Positions 61,321 to 64,000 of a DNA stretch of 64,000 nt are shown here, in pieces. The number at the start of each line of letters is the position of its first letter. Position 1 is the stretch's first letter. The notes under the pieces were generated by a model that was given only the letters and a program-made list of their open reading frames with translations, searched no databases and was not told the origin of the DNA. Location: positions 158,790,576 to 158,854,575 of the forward strand of contig OZ038378.1 in assembly GCA_964036045.1 (NCBI GenBank), written 5' to 3'. Source of the stretch: Eutreptiella sp. 'Long Island Sound 2002' (taxonomy: Eukaryota; Euglenozoa; Euglenophyceae; Eutreptiales; Eutreptiaceae). The position numbers and the translations under genes are program-made.

Positions 61321-61321
61321 G

Positions 61322-64000
61322 TTCTGGTGGACCCCTCTGTGAATTGTTTACCCCCCTCCGTGAATTATTTGACCCCTCTGTGAATTGTTTACCCCCCTCC
61401 GTGAATTATTTGCCCCCTGTGTGAATTATTTAGCCCCCTCCGTGAATTATTTGACCCCTGCGTGAATTGTTTACCCCCCTCCATGAATTATTTACCCCCC
61501 TCCGTGAATTATTTGACCCCTCCGTGAATTATTTACCCCCCTCCGTGAATTATTTGACCCCTCTGTGAATTGTTTAGCCCCCTCCGTGAATTATTTGACC
61601 CCTCCGTGAATTGTTTACCCCCCTCCGTGAATTATTTGACCCCTTTGTGAATTGTTTACCCCCCTCCGTGAATTATTTGACCCCTCTGTGAATTGTTTAC
61701 CCCCCTCCGTGAATTATTTCACCCTGCGTGAATTGTTTACCCCCCTCCGTGAATTATTTGACCCCTCCGTGAATTATTTACCCCCCTCTGTGAATTATTT
61801 GACCCCTGCGTGAATTGTTTACGCCCCTCCGTGAATTATTTGACCCCTCCGTGAATTATTTTATCCCTCCGTGAATTATTTACCCCCCTCCGTGAATTAT
61901 TTGACCCCTCCGTGAATTATTTACCCCCCTCCGGGAATTATTTGACCCCTCTGTGAATTGTTTAGCCCCCTCCGTGAATTATTTGACCCCTCCGTGAATT
62001 GTTTACCCCCCTCCGTGAATTATTTGACCCCTGCGTGAATTGTTTACCCCCCTCCGTGAATTATTTGACCCCTCTGTGAATTGTTTCCCCCCCTCCGTGA
62101 ATTATTTGACCCCTGCGTGAATTGTTTACCCCCCTCCGTGAATTATTTGACCCCTCCGTGAATTATTTGACCCCTGCGTGAATTATTTGACCCCTGCGTG
62201 AATTGTTTACGCCCCTCCGTGAATTATTTGACCCCTCCGTGAATTATTTTACCCCTCCGTGAATTATTTACCCCCCTCCGTGAATTATTTACCCCCCTCC
62301 GTGAATTATTTACCCCCCTCCGTGAATTGTTTTACCCCTCCGTGAATTATTTGACCCCTGCGTGAATTATTTGACCCCTCCGTGAATCGTTTACCCCCCT
62401 CCGTGAGTTATTTGACCCCTCCGTGAATTGTTTACCCCCCTCCGTGAATTATTTGACCCCTGCGTGAATTGTTTACCCCCCTCCGTGAATTATTTGACCC
62501 CTCTGTGAATTATTTACCCCCCTCCGTGAATTGTTTACCCCCCTTTGTGAATTTATTGACCCCTCCGTGAATTATCTACCCCCCTCTGTGAATTATTTTA
62601 CCCCTCTGTGAACTATTTGACCCCTGCGTGAATTATTTGACCCCTCCGTGAATTATTTACCCCCCTCCGTGAGTTCTTTGACCCCTCTGTGAATTGTTTA
62701 CCCCCCTCCGTGAATTATTTGACCCCTCTGTGAATTGTTTACCCCCCTCCCGTGAATTATTTGACCCCTGCGTGAATTGTTTGCCCCCCTCCGTGAATAA
62801 TTTTACCCCTGCGTGAATTATTTACCCCCCTCCGTGAATTATTTGACCCCTCCGTGAATTATTTAGCCCCCTCCGTGAATTATTTTACCCCTCCGTGAAT
62901 TATTTGACCCCTGCGTGAATTATTTGACCCCTCCGTGAATCGTTTACCCCCCTCCGTGAGTTATTTGACCCCTCTGTGAATTGTTTACCCCCCTCTGTGA
63001 ATTATCTGACCCCTGCGTGAATTATTTACCCCCCTCCGTGAATTATTTGACCCCTGCGTGAATTTTTTACCCCCCTCCGTGAATTATTTGACCCCTCCGT
63101 GAATTATTTACCCCCCTCCGTGAATTATTTGACCCCTCCGTGAATTGTTTACCCCCGTCTATGAATTGTTTACCCCCCTCTGTGAATTGTTTACCCCCCT
63201 CCGTGAATTATTTGAACCCTCTGTGAATTATTTACCCCCCTCCGTGAATTATTTGACCCCTCCGTGAAGTGTTTACCCCCCTCCGTGAATTATTTCACCC
63301 CCCCGTGAATTTTTTACCCCCCTCCGTGAATTATTTGACCCCTCCGTGAATTATTTACCCCCCTCCGTGAATTATTTGACCCCTGTGTGAATTATTTACC
63401 CCCCTCCGTGAATTATTTGACCCCTCCGTGAATTATTTGACCCCTCCGTGCATTATTTACCCCCCTCCGTGAATTCTTTGACCCCTCAGTGTATTATTTA
63501 CCCCCCTCTGGAATTATTTGACCCCTCCGTGAATTATTTACCCCCCTCCGTGAATTATTTGACCCCTGCGTGAATTATTTACCCCCCTCTGTGAATTATT
63601 TGACCCCTGCGTGAATGGTTTACCCCCCTCCATGAATTATTTGAATCCTCTGTGAATTGTTTACCCCCCTCCGTGAATTATTTGACCCCTCCGTGAATTA
63701 TTTACCCCCCTCCGTGAATTATTTGACCCGTGCGTGAATTGTTTACCCCCCTCCGTGAATTATTTGACCCCTGCGTGAACTATTTACCCCCCTCCGTGAA
63801 TTATTTGACCCCTCCGTGAATTGTTTACCCCCCTCCGTGAATTATTTGACCCCTCTGTGAAGTATTTACCCCCCTCCGTGAATTCTTTGACCCCTCCGTG
63901 AATTATTTTCCCCCCTCCGTGAATTATTTCACCCCTGTGTGAATTGTTTACCCCCCTCCGTGAATGATTTACCCCCCTCCCCGAATCATTTGACCCCTCC
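61322..64000. repeat. 20/21-bp minisatellite with 41-bp dimer structure
   Basis: About 130 contiguous units. A 20-bp type (GACCCCTCCGTGAATTATTT) and a 21-bp type (a C6 run: ACCCCCCTCCGTGAATTRTTT split over the junction) mostly alternate, giving a 41-bp higher-order unit. Variation is concentrated at three positions: the base before GTGAATT, the A/G of ATT(A/G)TTT, and the base before the C run. There are no spacers and no open frame, and it continues past the window end. Confidence 0.95.

Noticed and set aside
60502-61321. Pro/Ser-rich ORFs on both strands
   Set aside because: Simple-sequence translation of C-rich and CCCT/ACAGC repeats.
61322-64000. CRISPR-like array
   Set aside because: Units are contiguous 20/21-bp repeats with no unique spacers, and the context is eukaryotic.

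Overview
This window looks like repeat-dominated nuclear DNA from a large eukaryotic genome. It has spliceosomal introns (GT..AG, one gene), a chromodomain Ty3/gypsy element, two LINEs of different clades, non-autonomous LTR elements, a Harbinger-like DNA transposon family, long minisatellites and many poly-G/poly-C tracts. There are no bacterial operons, rRNA genes or CRISPR arrays. I suspect a plant or green/streptophyte algal host, but nothing here proves it.

Layout. 1-10.5 kb: a Ty3/gypsy chromovirus (Gag, then a 1,628-codon Pol after an in-frame UGA, then a probable 3' LTR). Its gag is split by a 3,038-bp non-autonomous LTR element with near-identical LTRs and a perfect 5-bp target duplication. 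10.5-18.8 kb: a tandem complex of a second non-autonomous LTR family with the same termini (TGTAATGGG...TTACA), made of a repeat here called R1 (two copies), a pre-LTR repeat R2 (two copies), three LTR copies and one ORF-bearing internal region. 18.8-22.5 kb: a minus-strand LINE (endonuclease, reverse transcriptase, RNase H) cut off at its 3' end where it meets R1. 22.5-31 kb: mostly non-coding, low-complexity DNA with a 614-bp Harbinger-like element, a dispersed 94-bp repeat and a strong foldback. 31-33 kb: a three-exon leucine-rich-repeat gene, the best host-gene candidate. 33-54 kb: gene-poor DNA with minisatellites, a pogo/CENP-B-like DNA-binding ORF, a small secreted-type ORF beside a palindromic GTATATAC array, and a decayed unknown coding region. 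53.9-54.7 kb: a second member of the Harbinger-like TIR family. 55.2-59.3 kb: a plus-strand LINE whose ORF1 and ORF2 overlap as ATGA. 59.3-64 kb: low complexity, then a 20/21-bp satellite running off the window.

Most notable points. (1) The chromovirus Pol has an extra domain between protease and reverse transcriptase that resembles phage/DIRS-type Dam-like N6-adenine methyltransferases. (2) A clear homologue of that domain, with the canonical NPPF motif, lies inside the Harbinger-like element at 25 kb. (3) Gag and Pol are in one frame separated by UGA-CGG followed by a perfect 8-bp stem, and Pol has no ATG before its protease active site, which points to stop-codon readthrough. Domain names come from reading motifs by eye; no database search was run.
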